From the NCBI GenBank assembly GCA_015680685.1, contig MNCI01023945.1, positions 465,004-529,003 on the forward strand: DNA of 64,000 bases, read 5' to 3'. Both the position numbers and the translations under genes were made by a program. The notes beneath the pieces are model-generated. The model was given only the letters and a program-made list of their open reading frames with translations, made no database searches and had not been told where the DNA came from. This document shows, in pieces, positions 33,131 to 45,753 of the stretch; positions within the stretch are counted from its first letter, which is position 1, and each line of letters begins with the position of its first letter. This stretch comes from Gnetum montanum (Eukaryota; Streptophyta; Gnetopsida; Gnetales; Gnetaceae).

Positions 33131-34703
33131 ATCTAGAAGATTCTAAAAGTAAAAAGGAATCTTATTTTTGTTGTGTCCTTTAATAGGTCTAAAATCCTTG
33201 ATATTAAAAGCATCACTTTTTTAGAAAGTAAAAAAATCTAGGCGACATTTAACTCATTGAGAGTATAATTTGTTCATCAGAATTAAAAAATAATATCATT
33301 AATATTTTTATCAACAAAATCATAGTATTCTTTAAAACATCAACTAGAAAATCAATATCATTAGAAGCCTTATTATTGGCCATACTATTAACTATAGCAA
33401 ATACCTCGTTTCCAAAAGGTTGGACATTAAGAATATAAATGGTAGCAAGAGAAAGAAAAACATGTAACGAGCGAATAATTTTTTTAATTAAACCTTAATA
33501 CCAACTTCCAAAATATTATGCTAAAACTAAACTATAATGTTAGCAATCTCCATTGAATCATTTGTAAGAAGACCATCTTCCTTTTCCAAATGCATAATTC
33601 AATGCTTGGTAAATTGAAAAGAACCATATGGATGGAAAAAATGGGTATTAGAATTACCTTCTTTTAACCACTTACAATTTGATCTTTTATACTAATATTA
33701 ACATCCACCTTATTATATCTTATCCAACATGCAAAACAAATCCATTAGTACTTCTATCTAATCTTAGAACACTTACAAAAATCAATCTTCTACTATATTA
33801 TGTCAATTTGAGATAACCATTCCTTTTTTCCTTTTAGTCCACCAAAAAAGATTCCTTCTATGCCATTCAATGACTATAAAATGAACCAACTTCAATTTTT
33901 GTAAAATTTTATATGGAATTTCACCTAGAAAAAAATTATTTTATCATGAAATAATAATATCTTGCATTTCAGGTAGGTTGTTCTAATAATTTTCCCAACA
34001 AAAAGAAGGTTTAAAAATAATAACATCAATACAAAACAACAAAGGCCAATGATCAAAAATAGTACCAAGCAATATTTTGACTATGAGTATAGAAAAAACT
34101 CTAGCCCATGACATAGAAGATTAAAACCTATTCAACTCATGAGGAACTTTATCATGGCTAGATCTCTGATTAGTCTATATAAAACAATAGCCTAGGATGG
34201 GAAAATCAGAAAGTTTCATATTCTTAATAACTTCTACAAATGTTGCATGAGCTAGAGGGTTCCAATGCCCTCCTTTTTCTCTTTGGAATGAGGCATTAAA
34301 TTAAAATCTCTAGTAATTAAAAAAGAATCTAAAATCTTTTTAAAAACAATAGAAAATTATTGCTAAAAAGAACCATGAACATGAGCTTTTGATGACCTAT
34401 ACATACACACCAAAATCTACTTTGGAATTCCCTGCAATGCAAGAGCGAAAGGTAGATCATCAAAGAGATAATAAAAATATCTATCTCCAAATAATCCATA
34501 AACCTCTAGATCTATCAACAACAATTGAAAACAAAAACCACTTCCAAGAAAGAGCTTCTAATAAAAGCCACACTCTCAACATTATTTAGCTTCATCTCTT
34601 AAAGATAGAACAAATTCATCTTTTTATAAGATTATCACAATTTAATGGTTTCTTAGTGATAGGAGGTGAAAATCCCTATCATATTCCATATAATAATCTT
34701 CAT

Positions 34704-35889
34704 GCAAAATTAGATAATGAAATTCCTCCATGTTGTTTTCGTAGTACTTCTAAACAACTTAGTATGACCTGTAAATTTTTATTAAATTTCAATTGACAAG
34801 GCTTTTACCTTGGAAAAATTTTCCTTTTACTTAGTAACTAGTTACTTGTTTAGATCAAAGGCTATCATTTAAGATTGTGTTTCCTAAGAGGTGTAAACTT
34901 TAAGTGACTTTGATGGCAATTGTTCCAAATGTGATTCCTTGGTTCCAATAGAAATTTCTTAAACCAAGTAATGGTAAATTGAAGTGAATTAGGAGATGAA
35001 TTCATCAACAATTTAAATGAATTATTTTCTTTTCTTTTCAAACATTCAATCCATACATTATTTAATTGGGTAAAATGTGCACATTCCTCACTTCATTCCA
35101 CCAAAAAAAGTGATAAAGAACTAGAGGGTCTAAGGTCTATAAATATACAAAGCTTTAAATTGCAACTCTAATAACCCTCTTTTTTTTTTTAGAAAAATAG
35201 CCAAAGCACATATCTTTGAAAGATAGTACAAAATGAAAATCCTCTAGAGATCAAAATCAAAATCATAGACCAAAATCCAAACAAGAGCATCCAAGAAATC
35301 AAGGAAAAAATCATTCATCAACCTTAAAATGATCTATTTGCTTCAAAATATGGAAACATGTAGAAGTAGAAAAAAAATCAAAAAATCAAATATTTTTTGC
35401 AAAATAAAAAATTGTTACTTGAGCCTTCCATAATTAGTCCATTCACTAGACCTACAAGAATAACATCTTCTTATCCATCTATCCTACAAAAGTTCCATCT
35501 TATAGAATATTCCTTTAATGGCACATTTTCCAAGCTTGTTTACCCCAATTTACTTACTAGAAGTTTTCATTCATAGCATCTTCATCCTTTGATCGTGAAT
35601 CATCATTTCTTATTGAATTCAAAGCTTTACCATGGTGATTTAAATCATCCATCAATACTTAGCAATGAGTATGTTCAATGCACAGTCATACTATCTATGG
35701 TGATTTAAATCATCATCAATACTTAGCAATGAAAATTCTTAATGAAGTAGGAAACTATCCTCCTCTATGTGTGTCTTAATTAATATCAAATATTTTAGAA
35801 AATAAATCATTAAAATTTTAATACTAATCATATATGATGATAACTAACTAAACTAGACTACTAGCATCATCCTCAGCAACTACACTTAG
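34704..35889. other. AT-rich sequence, no gene recognised
   Basis: May include leftovers of LINE 5' sequence and of the internal region of the minus-strand Athila-like element whose LTR begins at 35890. A tandem duplication (GGTGATTTAAATCATC...ACTTAGCAATGA at about 35635 and 35697) includes a piece matching the LTR end at 35890-35930. Confidence 0.4.
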
Positions 35890-36792
35890 TGATGAGCAAT
35901 GAGTATGTTCAATGCACAATCATACTATCTATAAGTATTATGGTAGAGTATGTTGTAATCTATTAATGAACTAGAAATAGTGTTTAGCCTCATTAAATGA
36001 TCATTGATCATTGCCTTCCCACCTAGACTAGTAGTGGCCCTCATACTTATATGGTTTAGTCTAGGTGAGGTATATGATTGTTGACAGTGATACAACCACG
36101 ATTAAACAAAGTATAAACATAGAAATATAATTATTTAATAATTGCTAAAACAAGAAAGATAAATTTTAGTCTAGCCTATAGGTGGTGAGAATGTGTCTTC
36201 AAGTTGTCATCACATCCTAGAGAATCACATTGACTGTAATATCACAACCAAATGTACTAAGTATTTTCAGCGCTTGAATTACCATGCCAATATGTGTTAA
36301 TGTTTAAATCTAGATTGCACTCATTCTACCTATGATTATCATGTAATAAAACATAAACATTATACTTTAAAAGTAGTAAAATAATAAAGAAAATTAAATA
36401 TAGTAAATGTAAATCTATGCTAAGTTAAAGTTCTTCAATGGAGAAGAATCAATTTTAGTCTTATTACCATTCATGAAATGTATCAAAGAATAGACCATTC
36501 AAATATAACTATAAACAACTTACTCAAATCCATGTTGTGGATACTTGCTGACTATTGCCTTAGATACAAAAATAAACTAATAGATTCTAGCTATTGTATA
36601 ACTAAATTATGTCATAAATGTAATAGATGAGTTGTATTTATTGGTTTTTATTAAGACTAAGATGTTGCATGGATGACAAAGTAGCTAGGGCTATGACATC
36701 AAATCTATGACATTGTAGACACAACAAATGACTAAAGGAACTTCAATGTTCATCAATGACATAGGTGATGGTAACATTAATATCACTCATCA
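35890..36792 (-). repeat. Athila-like LTR, long type, minus strand
   Basis: Reverse complement matches 6218-7260 in order: TGATGAGTGATATTAATG start at 36792, AATAAATACAACTCATC TATA region, ATAGTCAGCAAGTATCC, CATTTCATGAATGG, CTATAGGCTAGACTAAA, GCTCATCA end at 35890. Just beyond the end the minus strand reads GTTGCTGAGGATG, like the primer-site region of the 53476 element, so this is probably a 5' LTR whose element extended leftward. No clear target duplication (CTTAG against ACTAT). Confidence 0.7.
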
Positions 36793-39010
36793 ACTATTAA
36801 ATATGATACTAGAAGTTAGGAAAAGATGATGTTAATGTAGCCCTAAGGTAGGAAATGATACTAACACTTGAGAATAAAAAATAGAAAATAAAGAAGGATG
36901 AAAAATTAAAATAAGAGACATGAACTTGATGTAAACGTATAAAGAAAAAAGGGTAATAAAGAGAATATCAACAAATCAAGTCCCCTAGATTATGTACCTA
37001 ATTGTTGGAATGTCCTTCTAGTGTCAAGAATATTGTAGTGAAATTATTTTCTAAACCTTTTACACAACAACACTTGCACTTACTAGGAAGATACACCTAA
37101 CTCATGGTCATAAATAGTCTGATAACCACTATACAAACTATTAGCAATACCAAAAATCTAAGAGTAAACTTTCTAAATCAAATATGGACTTAGGAAATTG
37201 TATGACATGAAGAGATAGAATGATCATAATAATGAAACAATTAGTGATATCACTATGACAAGATAAAGCAAAAATATGAACCAACTATAATAAAGAAGGT
37301 AATGCATGTGTAAGAAAATATGAAAACAAAGGAAATAAAAGAGCATTCTTCCTTTTGTAGAAATAGTAGAATTTAAACAACTATTACATGGAGCTGTAAC
37401 CAAACATCTTCAAGAAAGGACAGAAATTTCAAAATAATAAGTTAATGAAAATAAGAGAAACTTCCTAATCTTTACTACTGAAAGACCAAATATGTTATAC
37501 TAAAATTGAAGAAAAATATGCTTACTAAGGGGTGATGTTAAAGATGGCTAATCATCTAAGGCATAGAAATGATGTCATCAAGTAATGCTAGCATTACTAA
37601 GCTAATGACATTAACACTAACTCCAAATTTAGACTTATAGTTATAGATGGTTAATTTGAAAGAAAACCAATTATCATCCCTAAGGTAGGTGATGCTAATG
37701 AGAAGACGAGAATTAGTGCTAAGAATGTAAGATGATGCTGAAAGCAAGGAAACTATGCTCTGAGATTCTTAAATGATATTAGATGAACTTTTATAGTCCA
37801 AAATGAAGACAAAGGATTGTTATTTATAGACTAAAGGGTCCAAAATTTGTACCCTTAGAATCAGTATAGGAAAATTGAGATTGGTAATAGGTCAATTCTG
37901 AGAGATAATAGTGATAATGGCATTGACTCATCATCAAGACTATCAATGTTACAAAAAAAGTTGAAAATGACATTAATAGTAACATAATGTTTAATTTGGA
38001 AATGAGATAAACTTGATCACAAGTTAATAAGGATAATGAAAGCTAAATTGATAAGGGAGAAATGATACTAACAATGATATTGTATCACCATATAATATGT
38101 CACTTTATATGATTTTGTAGAAGATATAATTTGAAATGCTACTAAAGAAGGGTTGAAGAAAAGTAGATGACACTAATGTTGGACCATAAACTCTATGAGA
38201 TAGAAAAATTTGAAGCAATAAGGGATTAGAGGATTTGAAGGAGATAGTGCAATAGTAGGTTTATGACTCTAGAAGTTTAGTAATTTCACAATAACATAGC
38301 ATGGGTTGCTAATATCATATAGTAGAAAGGATTTTGAAACAACATGAACTAGATCCTATGTTAGATGAAATTAAAATTAATTAAGTCTTGTAGATGCATT
38401 ATGATCAAAGAATGATTGCTAGATTAAGTATAAATAATATCTTTACACATTTACACTAAGCAAGGGGTGCTAGTCTCTAGTGTCTATTGAGTATTTAGTG
38501 GTGGTGGATTGAGAGGTAATTATACTTGATATATTTCTTACTTTTCCTAATTAATTACATTATTTTATGTGTATATTAACATGTTTATGCAAGACATAAA
38601 TTCATGCAATGAGATATTTAGAATGTTTATATTTCTACATGACAATATTGATACCATTTTCCATTACAACATGTTTAATGGACTAGATTTACATATGTAA
38701 TTTTATGCATTTTATCCTAAGGACCATATTTGGTAAAAGTCTCATGCATTGTTAATTTTTATCTTTAGTTGTTATGAATTTTAACTCTTTTCATAAGAAC
38801 TAGGTACATAACTCTAATAGTTTATAGGTTAGGCTTTTCATTTCATATTGACTTGTTCAAACTTTTTTTGGTCATTCAAAACTATTTTGGATAAGGATAT
38901 TAATTATTTTTGCTTAAATTCTAACCTTGAACCCTTTTCTTACAAGAATTTATCATGATTCATTAGATGCTACTTACTATTTGTGTGTGTGACTCTTGTC
39001 ATGAAAGGGA
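36793..39010. other. AT-rich intergenic DNA without recognised features
   Basis: No domain, LTR or RNA signature seen on either strand. GATGATG and GATACTAAC words recur at low order. A TG-rich microsatellite lies at about 38979-39030. Confidence 0.45.
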
Positions 39011-39014
39011 AGAG

Positions 39015-39356
39015 GTGTGTGTGTGTGGAGGGAAGGAAAGGAGGGAACAAATAAAAGGGAAATGTTTTGGATCCTAAAAAATTATTAATAAGAACCAAAA
39101 AAATTTAGAGTACATTACATGCTTAATCACTAAGTAGAAGCTATCAAAAATAATATGAAAAGAAACAAATTTCCAATTTTAGGAAGGTCTATTTAGGTAT
39201 ATAGCCTTACAATAGATGTTTTGAAAAATCAAGAGAGAAAGACTAAATATTAGTTAAGAGGATGCTTCTAGTTCTAACATTATTTTCCATATCTGTGCTT
39301 AAACTAAAAATAGCAAAAAAATTTCATGTAGCAGTAGAAAGCATTAGTGAAATATC
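39015..39356. repeat. Left part of a locally repeated host sequence, interrupted by copia element 1
   Basis: GGATCCTAAAAAATTATTAA ... GCATTAGTGAAATATC matches 48050-48230, 48400-48527 and 49985-50220. It continues at 45759 after removal of the copia element. Confidence 0.65.
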
Positions 39357-40477
39357 TAAGGATTGTAAAACTTAGAAGGGAGGGATGAATAAGTTCTCCA
39401 AAAAAAATTAACCACAAAAAAACCACACTCAAGTTTTATGTGGTTCCCCAACTTGGGTACATTCACACTCGAATGATAGAATCCTTACACATCTCCAAAC
39501 TTTGTTTTTAAAAAGGGTGGTTTGAAGGGTACCACACCTTGTACAAGCTCTAAGCTTTTCTCTAGAGTGTTTTGTCACTATGAAACCAACTCATCCCCAC
39601 AAGGTCCCAACAAGCTTAGAAAGTTTTTTCAAGAATCTCACAACCTTTACAAATTAAGCCCCACTCCAGACTGTTTTGACACTGCATAAACACTCAATTC
39701 CATAGGATCTCAACAAGCTCAATCATGATGCCTTCTTACAAGAAGCACATCAACCCTAGTAGGGCAATAAGAAAGAAGAAAATTCGCAAGGAAACAATGT
39801 AACTAACTTTACAAATCCTTGTACTTTGAGGCACAATTCATAATCAATTAAGATAATGATTTTTCAAATGAAGTACACAAGTACAATATACAATCATTAC
39901 TTTAATAGTGATAGTTCATTCATAACACTCTCACTATACCCAAGAGAATCAAGTCTTCATATAGCCTTAGAGTTTCCAAAATTACCTTGGAATTCATGCA
40001 ATGAATATTTAATGGCTAGAGTAGATGTCTCTTTTGAGATTAGGATGTCTCTCTAAAAATGACTTCAATTCTGGGGAGACATCTCTTCTATAATTAGGAC
40101 ATCTCTATGGAAATAGCTTCTTCTAATAAGAGATGTCTCTTATTTTTTGGGAGCTGTCTTCTTTGCATGTGCTCCACTTCGGCCAAGGCATCTTCTACTT
40201 TTGGGAGATGTCTTCTCAACTTTTAAACTTTGATTTTCAAAGCTTCCTCTTGCTAATTAGCCTTCTCTTGATCACTGGAGCATCTTCATCAAACCAGTAA
40301 CCTTCATTTTTATCCATGCTTGTTCATGCTCCTTTGAGTTCTTGTATTCTCCACTTTGAGATCTCTTTGTAGAAGTCATTCTTTGAGCTCTCCTTCATAC
40401 CTTGCAAAAACATCACATTCTACAACATTCTGTGTTCTCCATTTTCCTCAGGATTTTGACATACCAAAATGTCAACA
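39357..40477 (-). repeat. 3' LTR of copia element 1
   Basis: 1121 bp. Minus strand TGTTGACATTTTGGTATGTC ... CAATCCTTA. Related to the LTRs at 46732, 50230 and 62316. Confidence 0.85.
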
Positions 40478-40492
40478 ATCTCCCCCTTTTTT
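40478..40492 (-). promoter_or_regulatory. Polypurine tract of copia element 1
   Basis: Minus strand AAAAAAGGGGGAGAT directly before the LTR start TGTTGACA. Confidence 0.8.
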
Positions 40493-40852
40493 GTGATGTT
40501 CAGAACTTAAGAAAATGGGTTAGTAGTCTCTAGAATTCATCAAGTCATATATTTTCAACACTTGTCATTACCATATTCACAATCACTATCATCATATCAT
40601 AGGAATCTCAACTTCTTCCCCTTTTTGAAGATCATCAAAAAGGAATGAAGTAGTGGTATACAATAGATCAGGAGAATGCACAAGATAAAAAAATGGACTT
40701 TTATTTTCAAACTTTCATAATGAATACTTGAGGACTTGAGTATACTAAGAATATATCTATGAACATGTTTTCTAATGAAGAACAAGAAATTAAAAAGTAC
40801 ACATCATTGAGCATTGAAAGTATAGGACTAATGATGACAAACCAATTAAGTG

Positions 40853-41764
40853 TTGCCCCCTTATCTGTTCACATAGAAGGTTAGAAATAATGAGGTACAA
40901 GCCTTTTAGTTCATATCCAAAGACCAAAATTTTAGCATTGAAGATCATATAACCTGTCTTTGAGTTAATAAGCCATTAGTAATAAATTACCAATATCTCA
41001 CAGTTTTATAATCATCTAGTATTCTACTCCTTTTGAAATATCATGATAAGGGATAGTAATTTCATGGTAGGTAACCATGAAATTGCCCCCTTATCTGTTC
41101 ACATAGAAGGTTAGAAATAATGAGGTACAAGCCTTTTAGTTCATATCCAAAGACCAAAATTTTAGCATTGAAGATCATATAACCTGTCTTTGAGTTAATA
41201 AGCCATTAGTAATAAATTACCAATATCTCACAGTTTTATAATCATCTAGTATTCTACTCCTTTTGAAATATCATGATAAGGGATAGTAATTTCATGGTAG
41301 GTAACCATGAAATTGCCCCCTTATCTGTTCACATAGAAGGTTAGAAATAATGAGGTACAAGCCTTTTAGTTCATATCCAAAGACCAAAATTTTAGCATTG
41401 AAGATCATATAACCTGTCTTTGAGTTAATAAGCCATTAGTAATAAATTACCAATATCTCACAGTTTTATAATCATCTAGTATTCTACTCCTTTTGAAATA
41501 TCATGATAAGGGATAGTAATTTCATGGTAGGTAACCATGAAATTGCCCCCTTATCTGTTCACATAGAAGGTTAGAAATAATGAGGTACAAGCCTTTTAGT
41601 TCATATCCAAAGACCAAAATTTTAGCATTGAAGATCATATAACCTGTCTTTGAGTTAATAAGCCATTAGTAATAAATTACCAATATCTCACAGTTTTATA
41701 ATCATCTAGTATTCTACTCCTTTTGAAATATCATGATAAGGGATAGCAATTTCATGGTAGGTAA
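40853..41764. repeat. Four near-identical 230-bp tandem units
   Basis: Units start TTGCCCCCTTATCTGTTCAC at 40853, 41083, 41313 and 41543. The only difference I see inside the shared part is T to C in the last unit (GGATAGCAATTT). The array lies in the 3' non-coding part of copia element 1. Near identity inside an element whose LTRs have diverged implies recent amplification or homogenisation. Confidence 0.93.
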
Positions 41765-41909
41765 AACATGCATATTCAACTTTTAAAACAAAGCAAGATA
41801 TCTTATTATATCACAAGATCAAACATATATGACAACCAATCATCTTTTTACCAAAACAAAAAAAAAATCATAAGCTAATATATGACAATCAAGTTTAGAA
41901 CAAAAATAG

Positions 41910-41943
<34 letters not shown>

Positions 41944-43008
41944 ATTTCTTACCAAAAGAGATCATGAACACCTATTTAAGTTCCAGTTTTCCATTGAACA
42001 CTTGAGGTCTCTAAGGTGAGTTCTTCTCAACTCATATTTGCAATAAGGGCCTTAGATACTTAAAATGATACATTCTCAACATATAAAAGGTTAGACATGC
42101 ACCATTAAATCCTAAACATAGAGCTCACAAGTAAGTTTATATAATATATAAAGTCCAAGAGCTTTCACCAATAAAGATCATCTTTAGGTAAGGATTTCAA
42201 TAAATGTCCTCTTTTACTTTCAAAACATTACTAGATGAATAAGCTATTTCTTGCTTATTTTTAGTTGAGGGTGTTGGAGTGGAAAGTCTTGTTGCTTGAC
42301 TATCTTTTGATAGAATTCCCAAAAGACTCCCCCTATACTAGTGGCCTCTTGGATGATAATCAATGATTAGGTACAAAGTCCCCTTGCATATCTATAGATT
42401 CTAGTGCTCCCTTTGAGCCTTTTTGGATTAGCTTGTTCTTTTCAAAGGTGACTGTCAAAGTTATTTTATCATCAAGGTACTATCCCTGCAAAGCAACATT
42501 ATGATCAAGTGTAGAGACTAGAGTCTCCTATTAATAGTATCGATAGTTCCTGTAGAAATGTATCTTTAGAAGATTCATGATTCATGATTTTCATCAAAGG
42601 TACCAATTCAAATACTTAAATCTTCCCAAAAAATAAGCTTTGATATCATAGGGAAGCACAATAAACAATGAAAGTTCATCACAAGGCTTTCGAATCATGA
42701 ATTACATGCAATGGTTTTAGGCCATTTAAAAATAAATTTATGAATCCAAAAACATTACAAGTACCACCAACATTTAAAAACTATGTTCAAATAATCCAAC
42801 AGTACCAAATATCTTCTCCTGTAAGTGCTTATCTAAACATTTGTAGAATACTAGAGCTAACATCCCATAGTCTTAGATTAAAGTAAGCACACACCAAAAA
42901 AATTTAGCCTTTCTTAATTATCCAAATTAAAAACTAATACAATATTTAACAAGCAAGATAATAGAAACTTATCTTAACTTACCTTACTTGCAATTGAGAG
43001 GAAGAAAA
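41765..43008 (-). other. Interior of copia element 1 without pol
   Basis: No protease, integrase or RT motif is readable. Holds an (AT)n microsatellite at about 41911-41942. One minus-strand stretch near 42380-42500 (ITLTVTFEKNKLIQKGSKG) reads like protein but is not recognised. Confidence 0.45.
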
Positions 43009-44690
43009 CTAATGACGATTGAGATGAGGTTCTCTATCATGAAGTACCTTCTTACCTTTTGGTTCTTTTTCATCAGTTCTTTTGCTTAACATGCAAGGTT
43101 GGTTATGCTCTTCATGATTGAAATACTTTTGATAACTTTTTATATCATTAATTTTTCTAAAGACTTTTCCATTTTCCCATTCATCTTTATTTCTAGTTGC
43201 TACTTCTTGCAAAACATCCTTACTAGGAACTTTTGGACAAGATCAAGCACCAATCTTATTTTGATCAACATGAAAATAATCAATGTTTTGTTTACTACCA
43301 TAATTTTTGAAGACAAATAAAGTATTCTTCTCAAAACTAGGGCTATCAAACCGAATTGTGCTTGAGCTTAAGCTTATATCCTCCTATGAGACTCTTTCTA
43401 AATATTCATTCATAGGCTATTTTTCATGAGTCTCTCCTTCTTGAAAACCTCTGCAATCCTTATTTAAAGGTGTTAGTTGTTGATTCTCAACCTTTATGTT
43501 TGAGATTTCTCCTTTTTATTTAGTGTGAATTACATCAAGCTTAGTATTCAAAAATTTCTTTACCTTCCTAAGTAAATAATGTAGAACAAGAATTTATACT
43601 CATAATTTGCTATATCTTTTGTCATACTTACCTCTTGGTTTATCAATAGCATGTAGTGAATTTTCATCTATAAGAGCCATGCATATGAGCTGAGAATTTT
43701 CTATAGAGGTATCTACTTCTTCTTCACTTTGCTCATCATCATCTCAATTGGTGTAGAAGTTGGTTTTTTTAGTCTCCATATTAGTCCTTTCTTTATGTTG
43801 CAACCTACCATTTCGATGGCCACATGGCTTCTTCCTCCACATACCCAACATTCTATTGAAGAAACATCAAGATTTGAATTTGAAAAATTCTTACCTTTGA
43901 AGTTCGATTGATTAGGACCTGACTGATTGAAGTTGCTATCTTTTCTTGCAAGTAGCAGTTGGATTCTTCTTGAAAGAAGAGCTACTTTTTCTTCACTACT
44001 CACATCCTCATCAACAAGTTCCTTTTCCTTTGAGGCTAATTTTAGAATGATGGGTTTTTCTTGATATCCCCTTTGCTTATGACATTAATTTCATAAGCAA
44101 TAAGAGCACTTTGAATCTCTTCAAACTTTAGAATAGAGAAATCTCTAATTTCCTCCATGGCTATAACCTTCAATCTAAACTCTAGTTGGAAAGTTCTAAT
44201 CATCTTTATTATGACATTGCTTTCAGGAAAATCTTTACCAGTACCTCTAGTAGCCACAACAAGATCATTCACTCTAGAGAAATAATCTTTATATTTTCAC
44301 CTTCTTTCATTTTGAGCTTATTATACTTACTTTGTAAAACTAAGAGTTTAGATTGCTTAACTATTGAAGTTCCCTCATAAGTAGCCTCTAAAGTTACCCA
44401 AATTTCTTTGGTCATTTTACATATAGCTACTCTATTAAATTCATATTTATTCAATGCACAATACAAATAATTTTTTTCTTTTGAATCAAATATGAACTTA
44501 TCTTTTTCTTCTTGCATCCATTTGCTTTGGGGCTTGATGGCTTTTGTCATGCTATCGATGAATGGAGTGTAGCCTTCGAGGATGGACTCTCATATTTCAA
44601 ACTTCATAGACTTGAAGAAGCCTTAGAACCTTGTCTTCCAATAGGAAAAGTTGAATCCATCAAACATAAATGGCTTTCTGTCAGATGTCC
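43009..44690 (-). pseudogene. Copia gag (UBN2-type) of element 1
   Basis: Minus-strand pieces in order: PFMFDGFNFSYWKTRF (about 44680), YTPFIDSMTKAIKPQSKW, then NYLYCALNKYEFNRVAICKM, EIWVTLEATYEGTSIVKQSK (44269-44550), a central AMEEIRDFSILKFEEI segment (44042-44272) and SSEEKVALLSRRIQ with a degenerate knuckle CWVCGGRSHVAIEMVGC (43713-44003). These match the gag_pre/UBN2 region of plant copia elements, the particle-forming protein. Frame changes separate the pieces. The last His/Cys spacing of the knuckle no longer fits CX2CX4HX4C. The 43009-43212 piece is a charged C-terminal extension. No protease follows. Confidence 0.78.
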
Positions 44691-44712
44691 CCTACATAGT
44701 TCACTCTTTGAA

Positions 44713-45753
44713 TTTTTACATGATTCCTCAACTTGGGTAGATCCACACTTGGAGTATAGAATCCTTACATGCCTTTGGACTTTGTTTCTCAAAAGGGTGG
44801 TTTGAAGGATACCGCACCCTGTACAAGCTCTAAGCTCCACTAGAGTGTTTCATCACTACAAAAACACTCAACCCTGCAAGATCCCAAAAAACTTAGAAAG
44901 TGGTTTCAAGGATTCCATAATCCTTTCAAATTGAACTACACTTGGAAGTGTTTTGATGCTACACAATCACTCAATCTCGTAGGATTCCAACAAGCTCAAT
45001 CACAATGCCTTCTTACAAGAAGCACATCAATCCTAGTAGGGCAATAAGAAAGAAACAAAATAATAAGGAAAGAATGTAATTAACTTTACAAATCCTTATA
45101 CTTTGAGGCACACTTCACGATCAATCAAGCTAATGATTTTTCAAATGAAGTACATAAGTACAATATACAATTATTACTTTGATAGTGATAGTTCATGCAC
45201 AACACTTGCACTATGCCCAAGAGAATGAATTCTTATTGTAGTCTTGAAGTTTCCAAAATCACCTCAAAATTCATGCAATGGCTATTTAACTACTAGTGTA
45301 GATGTCTCCTTCGAGATTAGGACATCTCTCTAAAAATGACTTCAATTCTGGGGAGACGTCTCTTTTGCAATTGGGATGTCTCTATGGAGACATCTTTTTC
45401 TAATAGGAGATGTCTCCTGTTTTTGGAAGATGCCTTCTCTACATGTGCTCCACTTTGACCAAGATGTCTTCTACTTCTGGGAGACATCTTCTCAACATTT
45501 GAACCTTGATTTTTGAAGTTTCCTCTTGCTTATTAGCCTCCTCTTGATCACTGGAGCATCTTCATCAAACTAGTAACCTTCATTTTTATACATGCTTGTT
45601 CATGCTCCCTTGAGTTATTGTAGTCTTCACTTTGACATCTCTTTGTAGATGTCATTCTTTGAGCTCTTCTTCATGCCTTGCAAAAAGATCACATTCCACA
45701 ACATTCTATGTTCTTGATTTTCCTTAAGGTTTTGACATACCAAAAGGTCAACA
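44713..45753 (-). repeat. Truncated 5' LTR of copia element 1
   Basis: Pairs with 39437-40477. At its inner end CATGTAAAAATTC jumps straight to AAAGAGTGAACTATG in the gag leader, so the LTR end and primer site are deleted. Confidence 0.8.

Larger units (their letters stand above)
31530..34703 (-). pseudogene. L1-type LINE ORF2 (endonuclease and reverse transcriptase), broken
   Basis: From 34703 the minus strand opens with MKIIIWNM and KMNLFYL*EMKLNNVE, the WN and QETK-type motifs of the APE endonuclease. IFDHWPLL near 34050 is the SDH-like motif. CKWLKEGNSNTHFFH at about 33640-33680 is the endonuclease-RT linker, FAIVNSMANNKAS near 33390 and FNIKDFRPI near 33190 start RT. RT C-terminal wording returns at 31990-31530: YLRILLFF, WDGMMHKVSNQFYRWKKKLL, GRLQLLHLVLQALALYLLS and KIFLW. 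The spacing from start to DFRPI (about 500 codons) is normal for plant L1. The RT core with the catalytic Asp pair is missing; unrelated sequence (about 31995-33130) is in its place. Many stops. No link to the ORF1 fragment at the window start. Confidence 0.75.
39357..45753 (-). mobile_element. Ty1/copia element 1, minus strand, gag only
   Basis: 3' LTR 39357-40477 and truncated 5' LTR 44713-45753, flanked by perfect 5-bp duplications ATATC (39352-39356, 45754-45758). The interior holds a broken copia gag (43009-44690) and 2.5 kb without pol, including a 4 x 230-bp array. The 5' LTR has lost its last 80 or so bases together with the primer site, so the copy cannot start reverse transcription. 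The uninterrupted target is a locally repeated sequence, whose other copies show the empty site. Confidence 0.87.

Noticed and set aside
40853-41764. CRISPR-like array
   Set aside because: The units are 230 bp with no repeat/spacer alternation and lie inside a plant copia element; this is a tandem repeat.
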